This document shows, in pieces, positions 52,928 to 60,513 of a DNA stretch of 64,000 nucleotides. The translations under genes were made by a program, and so were the position numbers. Every line of letters starts with the position of its first letter. The first letter of the stretch is position 1. The notes under the pieces were generated by a model that did no database searches, had not been told where the DNA came from, and saw nothing but the letters and a program-made list of their open reading frames with translations. This DNA comes from Streptomyces beijiangensis (lineage in GTDB: Bacteria > Actinomycetota > Actinomycetes > Streptomycetales > Streptomycetaceae), in the NCBI RefSeq assembly GCF_017315755.1, contig NZ_JAFLRJ010000036.1:62001-126000 (forward strand), given 5' to 3'.

Positions 52928-54166
52928 TCAGTTGCCGACTCGGCGGCGCACGTCCTGGAACGCGGTGTAGTTGGCGATCAGTTCGATCCGTCCCGGCGCG
53001 GAGGCCCGTACCGCCTCGTCCACGCTCTCGCAGACCCGGAAGTCCAGGCCCGCGACCTCGAGGCGTACCGCGAGGTCCAGCCTGCGGTCGCCGATCAGGG
53101 AGATCGGGTGGCCGGCGAGACGCGTGTAGTCGACGTCCCAGAGCCAGGAGGTGTCCGTGCCGTCGGCGCCGCGGGCGTTGACGGCGAGGATCACCGGGGT
53201 GGGCGGCGGGTCGATCAGCGAGAAGGTCTCCAGCCAGCCGGCCGGGTTCTTCGCGAGGAGCAGGCGCAGATCGCGGCCCTGGAACTGGACCACGTCATAG
53301 CGTCCGGCCACGGCCTGTACGGCGTACATCCGCTCCAGCGCCACCTGCGGCGGCACACCGAAGGTGGCGGCGACAGCAGCGGTGACGGCTGCGTTGGCCT
53401 TGTTGGCGCGGCCCGGGAGCTGCAGATGGATCGGCCACGCCGAGCCGTGCGGGTCCAGGACATGGTCGCCGGAGAGCGCCCAGCTGGGCGCGGGGCGGCG
53501 GAAACCGCACTCGCCGCAGAACCAGTCGTCGCTCGGCCGCTGCAGCACACCGCCGCAGGACGGGCACGACCAGGCGTCGTCCTTCCACTCCTGGCCGGCC
53601 GCGACCCACACCACGGTGGGGGACGACGAGGCGGCCCAGACGATCAGCGGGTCGTCCGCGTTGGCGATGACCACCGCCTGCGTACCCGCGAGGCCCTCGC
53701 GCCACTTCTCGGCCAGCATCCGCGTCTCGGCGGCCCGGTCCAGCTGGTCGCGGGAGAGGTTGAGCAGTGCGATCGCCTTGGGCGTCACATCGCGTGCGAC
53801 CCCGGAGAGGTACTTCTCGTCGACCTCGATCACGCCGTACCTGGCGTCCGAACCACCGGCGAGCGCGGAGGTGATGCCCGCGGGCATGTTCGCGCCCAGG
53901 GCGTTCGACACCACAGGGCCACTGGCCTGCAGCGCCTCGGCGATGAGCCGGGTCGTCGTCGTCTTGCCGTTGGTCGCGGAGACGAGGATCACGTCCAGAT
54001 GCTGGGCGAGGCGGCCCAGCAGATCCGGGTCGAGTCTCAGCGCGACCTTGCCGCCGATCACCGATCCGCTGCCGCGCCCCGCGGCGCGCGATACCGCTGC
54101 CGCGGCCTTGCCTGCGGTCACGGCCAGCTTGGCCCGCGGCGACAGCGGCTCCGTGTTGCCTGACAT
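52928..54166 (-). CDS. murT: Lipid II isoglutaminyl synthase subunit MurT
   Basis: 412 residues from MSGNTEPLSPRAKLAV. Mur-ligase P-loop VSATNGKTTTTRLIAEAL, Mg site region GVIEVDEKYL, and the Cys-rich zinc ribbon CPSCGG/CGECG, which marks MurT. A C-terminal DUF1727 domain follows (from about residue 300; LLLAKNPAGWLETFSLI). It activates the alpha-carboxylate of D-Glu in lipid II with ATP and accepts NH3 from GatD. The amidated stem peptide is required for PG cross-linking in Gram-positives. Operon murT-gatD. Confidence 0.94.
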   Translation of the reverse strand: MSGNTEPLSPRAKLAVTAGKAAAAVSRAAGRGSGSVIGGKVALRLDPDLLGRLAQHLDVILVSATNGKTTTTRLIAEALQASGPVVSNALGANMPAGITSALAGGSDARYGVIEVDEKYLSGVARDVTPKAIALLNLSRDQLDRAAETRMLAEKWREGLAGTQAVVIANADDPLIVWAASSSPTVVWVAAGQEWKDDAWSCPSCGGVLQRPSDDWFCGECGFRRPAPSWALSGDHVLDPHGSAWPIHLQLPGRANKANAAVTAAVAATFGVPPQVALERMYAVQAVAGRYDVVQFQGRDLRLLLAKNPAGWLETFSLIDPPPTPVILAVNARGADGTDTSWLWDVDYTRLAGHPISLIGDRRLDLAVRLEVAGLDFRVCESVDEAVRASAPGRIELIANYTAFQDVRRRVGN

Positions 54167-54269
54167 CGTCCCTGGTCCTCCTTGCATCGGCGCGGGCCTC
54201 AGCCTATCGAGATCCGCACCGGGGCCCGACCTCGGCTCCACCGGCGGCGGGCTCGTCCCGTACAGAACG

Positions 54270-54275
54270 TAATCT
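54270..54275 (+). promoter_or_regulatory. -10 box for a leaderless def mRNA
   Basis: TAATCT lies 7 nt before the def ATG at 54283 (spacer TGCCGCC). No Shine-Dalgarno sequence is present. Confidence 0.5.
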
Positions 54276-54282
54276 TGCCGCC

Positions 54283-54828
54283 ATGCGAAACCGTCCGATC
54301 CCCGGCAGTTCGGGAGCCGCGCAGGAGATGTCCCTGCTCGGCGACCCGGTGCTGCACTCGCCCTGCGAACCCGTGACCGCGTTCGGTCCCCAGCTCGCCC
54401 GGCTCGTCGAGAACATGTTCGCGACGATGTACGCGGCCCAGGGCGTCGGGCTCGCCGCCAATCAGATCGGGGTGGCGCAGCGGGTCTTCGTGTACGACTG
54501 CCCGGACGACGAGGACGTCCGCCACCTGGGGCATGTGGTCAACCCGCGCCTGGTCGAGGCGGATGGCATCACCGTACGGGGCCCGGAGGGCTGTCTCTCG
54601 CTGCCGGGTCTGGAGGCCGCCACCTCCCGCTTCGACCACGCGGTCGTCGAGGGCTTCACGGTGGACGGCGATCCGGTGCGGGTCGGCGGGACGGGCTTCT
54701 TCGCCCGCTGTCTGCAGCACGAGTGCGACCATCTGGACGGACTCGTCTACACGGACCGCCTCGGCGGCTGGCGCAAGAGCAAGGTGATGCGCGCGGCCCG
54801 CAAGACGCCCTGGGGTGCGAACGCCTGA
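54283..54828 (+). CDS. def: Peptide deformylase
   Basis: 181 residues. Removes the formyl group from the start Met of new proteins. All three motifs are intact: GVGLAANQIG, EGCLSLPG (Cys metal ligand), and QHECDHLDG (HExxH). Streptomyces carries several paralogues; this is a normal-looking active one. A short N-terminal extension precedes the fold. Divergent from murT by 116 bp. Confidence 0.96.
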   Translation: MRNRPIPGSSGAAQEMSLLGDPVLHSPCEPVTAFGPQLARLVENMFATMYAAQGVGLAANQIGVAQRVFVYDCPDDEDVRHLGHVVNPRLVEADGITVRGPEGCLSLPGLEAATSRFDHAVVEGFTVDGDPVRVGGTGFFARCLQHECDHLDGLVYTDRLGGWRKSKVMRAARKTPWGANA

Positions 54829-54869
54829 GGGCCTGACCACCGGGCCTCGAACGTGAGAAGCCGGGACCG

Positions 54870-55511
54870 CTAGAAGCCGGGGCCGCCGGCCCGGTTGCCC
54901 GCGGCGGCCAGCCTGCCCCACAGCAGATCGGCCAGCGAGCGCACCAACTCGGCGCGCGAGCAGGGCCGTTCGCCGAGCCACCAGTCACCGGCGGCATGCA
55001 TCATCCCGACGATGCCGTGTCCCCACACCCGCGCCAGCTGCTCGCTGCCGGGTCCGAGGTCGACGCGCTCGGCGATCACTTTGGCGAGCTCCTCGCCGAG
55101 CCGGCGCAGCAGCGGAGCCGAGTGGAGACCGACGTCGAAGCCGTTCTCCGGCATCACGGTGTCCTCGGCGGGATGCATCAGGAAGCGATAGACCTGCGGC
55201 CGGGCCTCGATCGCGGCGAGATAGGTGTCGAGCGTGGCCTCGACCCGCTCGCGCCGCTCGGCCGGGGCGTCGAGCGCCGCGCGCAGCGCGTCGAGCAGGG
55301 CGTCGGTGTGCCGCTTGGCCAGGGCGCGGTAGAGGCCGCCCTTGTCGCCGAAGTGGCGGTAGAGGATCGGCTTGGTGATGCCGGCCTCGGCGGCGATGGC
55401 GTTCATGGAAGCATGCGGGCCGTCCCGGAGCACCACCCGGTCGGCAGCCTCGAGCAGCTGGCGTCGCCGGTTTGCGGCCGACCGCTGCTGGGTGGCCTGT
55501 GTGGTCTCCAT
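54870..55511 (-). CDS. TetR-family regulator divergent from an acyl-CoA dehydrogenase
   Basis: 213 residues. HTH at about 18-63 (LLEAADRVVLRDGPHASMNA, GITKPILYRHFGDKGGLYRA). The ligand-binding C-terminal domain has YLAAIEARPQVYRFLMHPAED. TetR regulators of this kind often sense acyl-CoA. The gap to the acyl-CoA dehydrogenase contains two TTAC/GTAA palindromes, so it probably represses that gene and itself. Confidence 0.92.
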   Translation of the reverse strand: METTQATQQRSAANRRRQLLEAADRVVLRDGPHASMNAIAAEAGITKPILYRHFGDKGGLYRALAKRHTDALLDALRAALDAPAERRERVEATLDTYLAAIEARPQVYRFLMHPAEDTVMPENGFDVGLHSAPLLRRLGEELAKVIAERVDLGPGSEQLARVWGHGIVGMMHAAGDWWLGERPCSRAELVRSLADLLWGRLAAAGNRAGGPGF

Positions 55512-55566
55512 GGTGCTTCTCCCCGCCCGTCCGTACGATTCCGATCCCCTGCCGAAACGTAACAGG

Positions 55567-55614
55567 TTGACAGCGCCTACTTACCGGTAACAGACTGCGG
55601 TTACCGCAAGTAAC
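55567..55614 (+). promoter_or_regulatory. Palindromic operators in the TetR/acyl-CoA dehydrogenase gap
   Basis: TTACCGGTAA (55581-55590) is a perfect palindrome. GTTAC-CGCAA-GTAAC (55600-55614) is a second inverted repeat with the same TTAC/GTAA arms. TTGACA at 55567-55572 can be the -35 for the dehydrogenase. Likely binding sites of the TetR protein. Confidence 0.65.
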
Positions 55615-55644
55615 TCCTTGAACGACCGCAGTACTGGAGGGGAC

Positions 55645-56874
55645 ATGGCCGAGTTCACGCTCGAACTCAACGACGACCAGAAGCAGGTGCGCGACTGGAT
55701 CCACGGCTTTGCCGCGGATGTCATCCGCCCGGCCGCCGCCGAGTGGGACGAGCGTGAGGAGACTCCCTGGCCGGTGATCCAGGAAGCCGCCAAGGTCGGC
55801 ATCTACTCGCTCGACTTCTACGCGCAGCAGTTCTTCGACCCCACGGGTCTCGGCATCCCCATGGCCATGGAGGAGCTCTTCTGGGGCGACGCGGGCATCG
55901 CCCTCTCCATCGTCGGTACGGGTCTGGCCGCGGTCGGCGTCCTCGCGAACGGCACCGAGGAGCAGATCGGCACCTGGATTCCCCAGATGTACGGGGACGC
56001 CGCCGACGTCAAGGTCGCCGCCTTCTGCTCCTCGGAGCCGGACGCGGGCTCGGACGTCGCCGCGATGCGCACCCGTGCGGTCTACGACGAGGCCAAGGAC
56101 GAGTGGGTCCTCAACGGCACCAAGACCTGGGCGACCAACGGCGGCATAGCCAACGTGCACGTCGTGGTCGCGGCGGTCGACCCGGAGCTCGGCTCCAAGG
56201 GTCATGCCTCCTTCATCGTCCCGCCGAACACCCCCGGCCTCTCCCAGGGCCAGAAGTTCAAGAAGCACGGCATCCGCGCCTCGCACACCGCCGAGGTCGT
56301 ACTGGAGGACGTGCGCATCCCCGGACACTGCCTGCTCGGCGGCAAGGACAAGCTGGACGACCGCCTGGCCCGCGCCCGTGAGCGCGTGAAGGCGGGCGGC
56401 GGCGAGCGCGTGAAGAACGCCGCGATGGCCACCTTCGAGGCGTCCCGCCCGGCTGTCGGCGCCATGGCGGTGGGCACCGCCCGGGCCGCGTACGAGGTCG
56501 CACTCGACTACGCGAAGACCCGCACCCAGTTCGGCCGCCCGATCATCGACAACCAGGGCATCGCCTTCCAACTGGCCGACATGCGCACCCAGATCGACGC
56601 GGCCCGCCTTCTGGTGTGGCGCGCCTCCTGGATGGCGTCCGCGGGCAAGCCGTTCACTTCGGCCGAGGGCTCGATGTCGAAGCTGTACGCCAGCGAGACG
56701 GCGAAGAAGGTCACGGCCCAGGCCATCCAGATCCTCGGCGGCAACGGCTACACCCGCGAGTACCCGGTGGAGCGGATGCACCGCGACGCGGCGATCTACA
56801 CGATCTTCGAGGGTACGAGCGAGATCCAGCGCCTGGTGATCGCCCGCACTCTGTCGGGCATGCCGATCCGCTGA
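55645..56874 (+). CDS. Acyl-CoA dehydrogenase
   Basis: 409 residues from [29 protein letters not shown] before the ATG. The N-terminal helical domain, middle beta domain ([20 protein letters not shown] and [20 protein letters not shown]) and C-terminal helices ([40 protein letters not shown]) are complete. The catalytic Glu position is [11 protein letters not shown]-dependent alpha,beta-dehydrogenation of acyl-CoA; chain length is not evident. A 35-residue basic insertion ([18 protein letters not shown]) is notable. Likely repressed by the divergent TetR. Confidence 0.95.
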   Translation: MAEFTLELNDDQKQVRDWIHGFAADVIRPAAAEWDEREETPWPVIQEAAKVGIYSLDFYAQQFFDPTGLGIPMAMEELFWGDAGIALSIVGTGLAAVGVLANGTEEQIGTWIPQMYGDAADVKVAAFCSSEPDAGSDVAAMRTRAVYDEAKDEWVLNGTKTWATNGGIANVHVVVAAVDPELGSKGHASFIVPPNTPGLSQGQKFKKHGIRASHTAEVVLEDVRIPGHCLLGGKDKLDDRLARARERVKAGGGERVKNAAMATFEASRPAVGAMAVGTARAAYEVALDYAKTRTQFGRPIIDNQGIAFQLADMRTQIDAARLLVWRASWMASAGKPFTSAEGSMSKLYASETAKKVTAQAIQILGGNGYTREYPVERMHRDAAIYTIFEGTSEIQRLVIARTLSGMPIR

Positions 56875-56957
56875 CGTCCCGGCGGCGTCTCCGCATGCGG
56901 ACCTCCGTCACCTGCGGCACGGTGGGGGCGGGGGACCGTAGACGAAAGGCGGCAGTG

Positions 56958-57158
56958 ATGGGCGACGACAACGGCACCTTCGACAAGCTCAAGGGCAAGG
57001 CGAAGGAAGCGGTCGGCAAGGCGACAGGCAATGACCGCATGACCGGCGAGGGCAAGACCGACCAGGCCAAGGGCAAGGCCAAGGACATGGTCGAGAGCGC
57101 GAAGGACACCCTCGCGGGCGCCAAGGACTCGCTGACGGGCGACAAGAAGCCGGAATAG
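56958..57158 (+). CDS. CsbD-family stress protein
   Basis: 66 residues. CsbD-like pattern of lysine/alanine/glycine-rich helices: TFDKLKGKAKEAVGKATGND, RMTGEGKTDQAKGKAKDM. CsbD proteins in B. subtilis are under sigma B and are general stress proteins; role unknown. Followed by a 14-bp hairpin terminator. I saw no clean sigma-B-type promoter. Confidence 0.9.
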   Translation: MGDDNGTFDKLKGKAKEAVGKATGNDRMTGEGKTDQAKGKAKDMVESAKDTLAGAKDSLTGDKKPE

Positions 57159-57173
57159 CACGCGCCGCACGAA

Positions 57174-57206
57174 GAGGGCCCCGCAGGCCGGACCTGCGGG
57201 GCCCTC
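57174..57206 (+). terminator. Terminator after csbD-like gene
   Basis: GAGGGCCCCGCAGG (57174-57187), loop CCGGA, exact complement (57193-57206). Confidence 0.88.
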
Positions 57207-57277
57207 GACTGTCCCCGACGCGCCGTACCGCCTTCACGCACGCATCGTCGGGCCACGACGGGGCAACCTTTTCCACC

Positions 57278-57592
57278 ATGACCATCTTCGTCGTGACGAT
57301 CCCCGGCACATTCCTCGCCGACCTCACCCCGGCCGCGCACCAGACGCTCCTGAGCAGGCTGAGTCCGGCCGATCCGCAGACGACCACGTTCGGTGAGGCG
57401 GAGGATCTCGCTCTCCTCACGCTCTACAGCGGCACCAAAGCGTTCAGCCTCCGCCTGGAGGTGGAGGCCGACGACACGACGGGCGCCGAGGACGAGGCCC
57501 GCCGCATCGCGGCCGACGCCCTGCAGGTGGCGGGCTTCACCGAAGCAGAAGCCCCGCTCGGGGACGCGGTCATCACCGGCATCGACTCCTAG
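57278..57592 (+). CDS. Hypothetical protein
   Basis: 104 residues, starting MTIFVVTIPGTFLADLTPAA and ending in an acidic region with EADDTTGAEDEARRIAADAL. No signal peptide or strong hydrophobic segments, and no family recognised. Good GC3 supports coding. The ATG has no clear ribosome site. The bL37 gene follows 83 bp later. Confidence 0.65.
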   Translation: MTIFVVTIPGTFLADLTPAAHQTLLSRLSPADPQTTTFGEAEDLALLTLYSGTKAFSLRLEVEADDTTGAEDEARRIAADALQVAGFTEAEAPLGDAVITGIDS

Positions 57593-57628
57593 GGGCGAAG
57601 CGCCGAGTCGTGCGGGGCGCGAGGGAGT

Positions 57629-57643
57629 GGAATCATAGATTCC
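57629..57643 (+). promoter_or_regulatory. Palindrome over the bL37 promoter
   Basis: GGAATC-ATA-GATTCC. It contains TAGATT (57636-57641), a possible -10 for the bL37 gene. A second copy of the same arms occurs at 34777-34791. Confidence 0.5.
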
Positions 57644-57675
57644 GGTGAGAAACGCACCCTCAGGAAGGAGGAGGC

Positions 57676-57753
57676 ATGGCCTCCAAACGACGCCGCAAGA
57701 AGAAGGCCCGCCGTAAGCACAACGCGAACCACGGCAGCCGCCCCCAGAGCTGA
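57676..57753 (+). CDS. Ribosomal protein bL37
   Basis: 25 residues, MASKRRRKKKARRKHNANHG then SRPQS. The basic run and terminal ANHG-x-RP match the tiny actinobacterial large-subunit protein bL37, known from mycobacterial ribosome structures. AAGGAGGAGGC is one of the strongest ribosome sites in the window. A U-tailed terminator follows 20 bp after the stop. Too short for ordinary gene callers, so often missed. Confidence 0.9.
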   Translation: MASKRRRKKKARRKHNANHGSRPQS

Positions 57754-57773
57754 GCCCACAGCCGGAGCGCGAA

Positions 57774-57804
57774 AGCGCCCGCTCCCGGCCAGGGAGCGGG
57801 CGCT
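57774..57804 (+). terminator. Intrinsic terminator of the bL37 gene
   Basis: AGCGCCCGCTCCC (57774-57786), loop GGCCA, complement (57792-57804), then TTTCTCT. Confidence 0.92.
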
Positions 57805-57845
57805 TTTCTCTGCGTATGACGGAGTGCGGCCAGTGAGCCGGCAGG

Positions 57846-57990
57846 CTTCACGAATTCAGCGTCGGCGGTCCACCCGATGCCGCCGCACGGCGGGCGCAGG
57901 AAGACGAGACTCCCGAAGGCATCCATGGCCTCGCCCTCCTTGCCGCTCTGGGTGAGGCCGTGTCGCTCGGTGTAAGCGTGCCCAGTGGAT
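57846..57990 (-). pseudogene. Short decayed coding fragment, unidentified
   Basis: On the minus strand about 48 codons with GC-rich third positions read STGHAYTERHGLTQSGKEGE, then AMDAFGSLVFLRPPCGGIGW and TADAEFVKPAG. No proper start or continuation. I cannot name the family. The rest of 57805-58108 holds nothing I can support. Confidence 0.3.
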
Positions 57991-58108
57991 CTACGCAGGT
58001 GGCTTTGCAGGTGCGCCGGATCTCGGAGAGGAACCGGGAACCGGGCCGTGTGTCGTCTCGGCGGTCGTCAAGCACGGGGCCCGGGGACCGAGTGCACCGG
58101 AGCGCAAA

Positions 58109-58142
58109 GAAGCGCCCGGTCCCCTTTCAGGGCGGGCGCTTC
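58109..58142. terminator. Terminator after glutathione peroxidase
   Basis: GAAGCGCCCG (58109-58118) pairs with CGGGCGCTTC (58133-58142), placed just beyond the minus-strand stop at 58177. Confidence 0.7.
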
Positions 58143-58176
58143 ATTCTGTGCATGGTTATCCGATGGCGATTCCGCT

Positions 58177-58665
58177 TCAGGCGGGCAGCTGGGCCTCAAT
58201 AGCCGCGATGAGCTCGGGGGCGTCCGGCTCGGTGCGGGGACGGAAACGGCCTACCACTTCGCCGCGTGAATTTGTCAGGAACTTCTCGAAGTTCCACTGG
58301 ATGTCGCCGGCCTCGCCCTCCGCGTCGGCGACCTGGGTCAGCTCCGTGTACAGCGGGTGCCGGTGCTCCCCGTTGACCTCGACCTTCTCCAGCAGCGGGA
58401 ACGTTACGCCGTACGTGGCCGAGCAGAAGGTCTGGATCTCCTCCGCGTTGCCCGGCTCCTGGCCCGCGAACTGGTTGCACGGTACGCCGAGGACCGTGAA
58501 GCCCTTCTCGCCGTACGTCTGCTGCAGGCGCTCCAGGCCGGCGTACTGCGGTGTGAGGCCGCACTTGGACGCGACGTTCACCAGCAGGACCGCTTTGCCG
58601 CTGTAGTCGGCCAGGGAGGTGGGCTCGCCGGTCAGGGTGCGCAGGGGGATGTCGTAGAGGCTCAT
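58177..58665 (-). CDS. Glutathione peroxidase-like (thioredoxin-dependent) peroxidase
   Basis: 162 residues from MSLYDIPLRTLTGE; AGGAGCTATCG before the ATG. The peroxidatic Cys is in VNVASKCGLTPQYAGL, the Gln in CNQFAGQEPGN and the Trp in IQWNFEKFL. A second Cys in FCSATYGV could be the resolving Cys, as in thioredoxin-linked bacterial Gpx. It detoxifies peroxides. The decayed transposase fragment lies just upstream. Confidence 0.94.
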   Translation of the reverse strand: MSLYDIPLRTLTGEPTSLADYSGKAVLLVNVASKCGLTPQYAGLERLQQTYGEKGFTVLGVPCNQFAGQEPGNAEEIQTFCSATYGVTFPLLEKVEVNGEHRHPLYTELTQVADAEGEAGDIQWNFEKFLTNSRGEVVGRFRPRTEPDAPELIAAIEAQLPA

Positions 58666-58734
58666 CGATAGCTCCTGTCGTGCGGATTGCGGGTCTATGG
58701 GTACGTACTGTTCCAGAGACCCGCCGTAACGCAT

Positions 58735-58939
58735 CGGAGGGGTCGGTCCGTGCAGACCTCGGCTTGCGCCCGGCGTCGGCCGCCCTGCGGCGTTCCCCAC
58801 CTCGGGCTTCGCGAAGTCCGGACTGCCGCGTGGCCTCCCACGGGGCGGCGAGTTCGGCGAACAACTCGCCGAGGTGTGAGCGGGAGACACCGGACAGGGC
58901 AGGCTGAGAGCAGGCCGCGCGGGCCCAGGTCGGCTTCAC
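58735..58939 (-). pseudogene. Remnant of an IS5-like transposase (N-terminal part)
   Basis: The minus-strand frame reads LSGVSRSHLGELFAELAAPW, then EATRQSGLREARGGERRRAA and DAGRKPR. This matches the start of common Streptomyces IS5-type transposases, where a catalytic DDE domain should follow. Here the similarity stops. There is no start codon context and no downstream domain, so it is a dead fragment. The rest of 58666-59014 has no other gene. Confidence 0.65.
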
Positions 58940-59014
58940 AACTCACTTAACCCGCACGGCCCTTGCTACGGCACGGCCACATCAGCCGGAGCGTCGCTGA
59001 GAGCGGCAACCGCC

Positions 59015-59392
59015 TCACATGGGCTCAGCCAGAGCCGCCCGCCACTCCGGGCGCGGATCAGCCCCCACACTCGTCCAGTACTCCCGGCCACGCACGATCC
59101 GTCCCTGCTGGACGGTCCAGAACGAGGCCACACGGAACACGCCGAACTCGTCATGCGGCACCTCGACTTCGGAAACAACCTCGCTGCCGTCAGCTACGAT
59201 CCGCAGCACCCGAATCGACCAGCCCCCCGGATATTCGCTGTTCACCGCGACGAAGTTCTTGTTGCCAACGATGCGCTCCGCGCTGACCGGCCACTCCACC
59301 ACGACGTCCTCTGCGACCAAGTCAGCGACACCTGACCAATCGCGCGCCTGGATCCGATCCCACAATGCCTCAACCACTGCCAAAGGTTCCAT
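59015..59392 (-). CDS. SnoaL/NTF2-like protein
   Basis: 125 residues from MEPLAVVEALWDRIQARDW. Cone-shaped NTF2 fold typical of SnoaL-like polyketide cyclases and steroid-isomerase relatives: DLVAEDVVVEWPVSAERIVG, FWTVQQGRIVRGREYW. Substrate unknown; many such proteins have no known enzyme activity. AAGGG precedes the ATG. Confidence 0.85.
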   Translation of the reverse strand: MEPLAVVEALWDRIQARDWSGVADLVAEDVVVEWPVSAERIVGNKNFVAVNSEYPGGWSIRVLRIVADGSEVVSEVEVPHDEFGVFRVASFWTVQQGRIVRGREYWTSVGADPRPEWRAALAEPM

Positions 59393-59603
59393 GGGAGCAC
59401 CCTTGCATGAGCCACTGACACCTCGGCCCTGGGCGGCTGCGGTGTTCGCGCGACGACGGGGCTCCACCCGGTGCCCATACGAGGGAGGGCCCTTTGGCGA
59501 GCTCCGGACTGTCGGCTTTCACGACCTGTGCAGCAAGTCTGCTGCAGCCGACTGGGTGTGAGCGGATTCGGGTGTATGGGCCGGACCGGATCGGGATACC
59601 CGT

Positions 59604-60494
59604 TCAGGGTGTCGATTTGTTACCTGTGTTGTACGGACGAAATAGCCCTTCCTGGACCACCGAGACCAGGAGGTTCCCCGCCCGGTCGTAGATCCGGCCG
59701 CGCGCAAGGCCGCGTCCGCCCGTCGCGATCGGGGACTCCTGGTCGTACAGGAACCATTCGTCCGTACGGAACGGGCGGTGGAACCACATCGCGTGGTCCA
59801 GCGACGCCATGTCGAACCCGCGCGGGCCCCACAGCGGTTCGACGGGGATGCGGACCGCGTCCAGCAGCGTCATGTCGCTGGCGTACGTGAGCGCGCAGGT
59901 GTGCACCAGGGGGTCGTCGCCGAGATCGCCGACCGCGCGCATCCAGACCGTGCTGCGCGGTTCGGCTCCCTTGATCTCGTCGGGTGTCCAGCGCAGCCGG
60001 TCGACGTAACGGATGTCGAAGGGCTGGCGGCGGGCCATCCGTTCCAGGGCGTCGGGGAGTTCGCCCAGGTGCTCGCGGATCTCCTCGGTGACCGTCGGCA
60101 GCGACTCGGGGTCGGGGACCTCGCGGGCCGGCGGCAGCTGGTGCTCGAAGGTGCCCTCCTCCGGCTTGTGGAAAGAGGCCGTGAGGTTGAAGATCGTGCG
60201 GCCTTGCTGGACCGCGGTGACCCGACGGGTGGTGAAGGAGCGGCCGTCCCGCATCCGCTCGACCTGGTAGACGATCGGGACGCCCGGGCGGCCGGGGCGC
60301 AGGAAGTACGCGTGCAGGGAGTGGACCGGGCGGTCGCCGTCGGTCGTACGCCCGGCCGCGACCAGCGCCTGGCCCGCGACCTGGCCGCCGAAGACCCTCT
60401 GGAGGGACTCCTGGGGTGAGCGGCCGCGGAAGATGTTGACCTCGATCCGCTCCAGGTCGAGCAGGTCGACGAGTCGCTCGGCGGGGTTCGTCAT
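59604..60494 (-). CDS. tesB: Acyl-CoA thioesterase II (TesB)
   Basis: 296 residues from MTNPAERLVDLLDLERIE. Double hot-dog fold: FGGQVAGQALVAAGRT in the first half, FDMASLDHAMWFHRPFRTDE with the catalytic Asp in the second, and YDQESPIATGGRGLARG. Cleaves acyl-CoA to free acid plus CoA. AGGAG precedes the ATG. The start is 19 bp downstream of the helicase stop; the two may be co-transcribed. Confidence 0.95.
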   Translation of the reverse strand: MTNPAERLVDLLDLERIEVNIFRGRSPQESLQRVFGGQVAGQALVAAGRTTDGDRPVHSLHAYFLRPGRPGVPIVYQVERMRDGRSFTTRRVTAVQQGRTIFNLTASFHKPEEGTFEHQLPPAREVPDPESLPTVTEEIREHLGELPDALERMARRQPFDIRYVDRLRWTPDEIKGAEPRSTVWMRAVGDLGDDPLVHTCALTYASDMTLLDAVRIPVEPLWGPRGFDMASLDHAMWFHRPFRTDEWFLYDQESPIATGGRGLARGRIYDRAGNLLVSVVQEGLFRPYNTGNKSTP

Positions 60495-60513
60495 CTGTGA
60501 ATCTCCTGAGGTC

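Noticed and set aside
58943-59014. tRNA or other RNA gene near the transposase remnant
   Set aside because: No cloverleaf or conserved T-loop sequence could be found in this or any other gap of the window.
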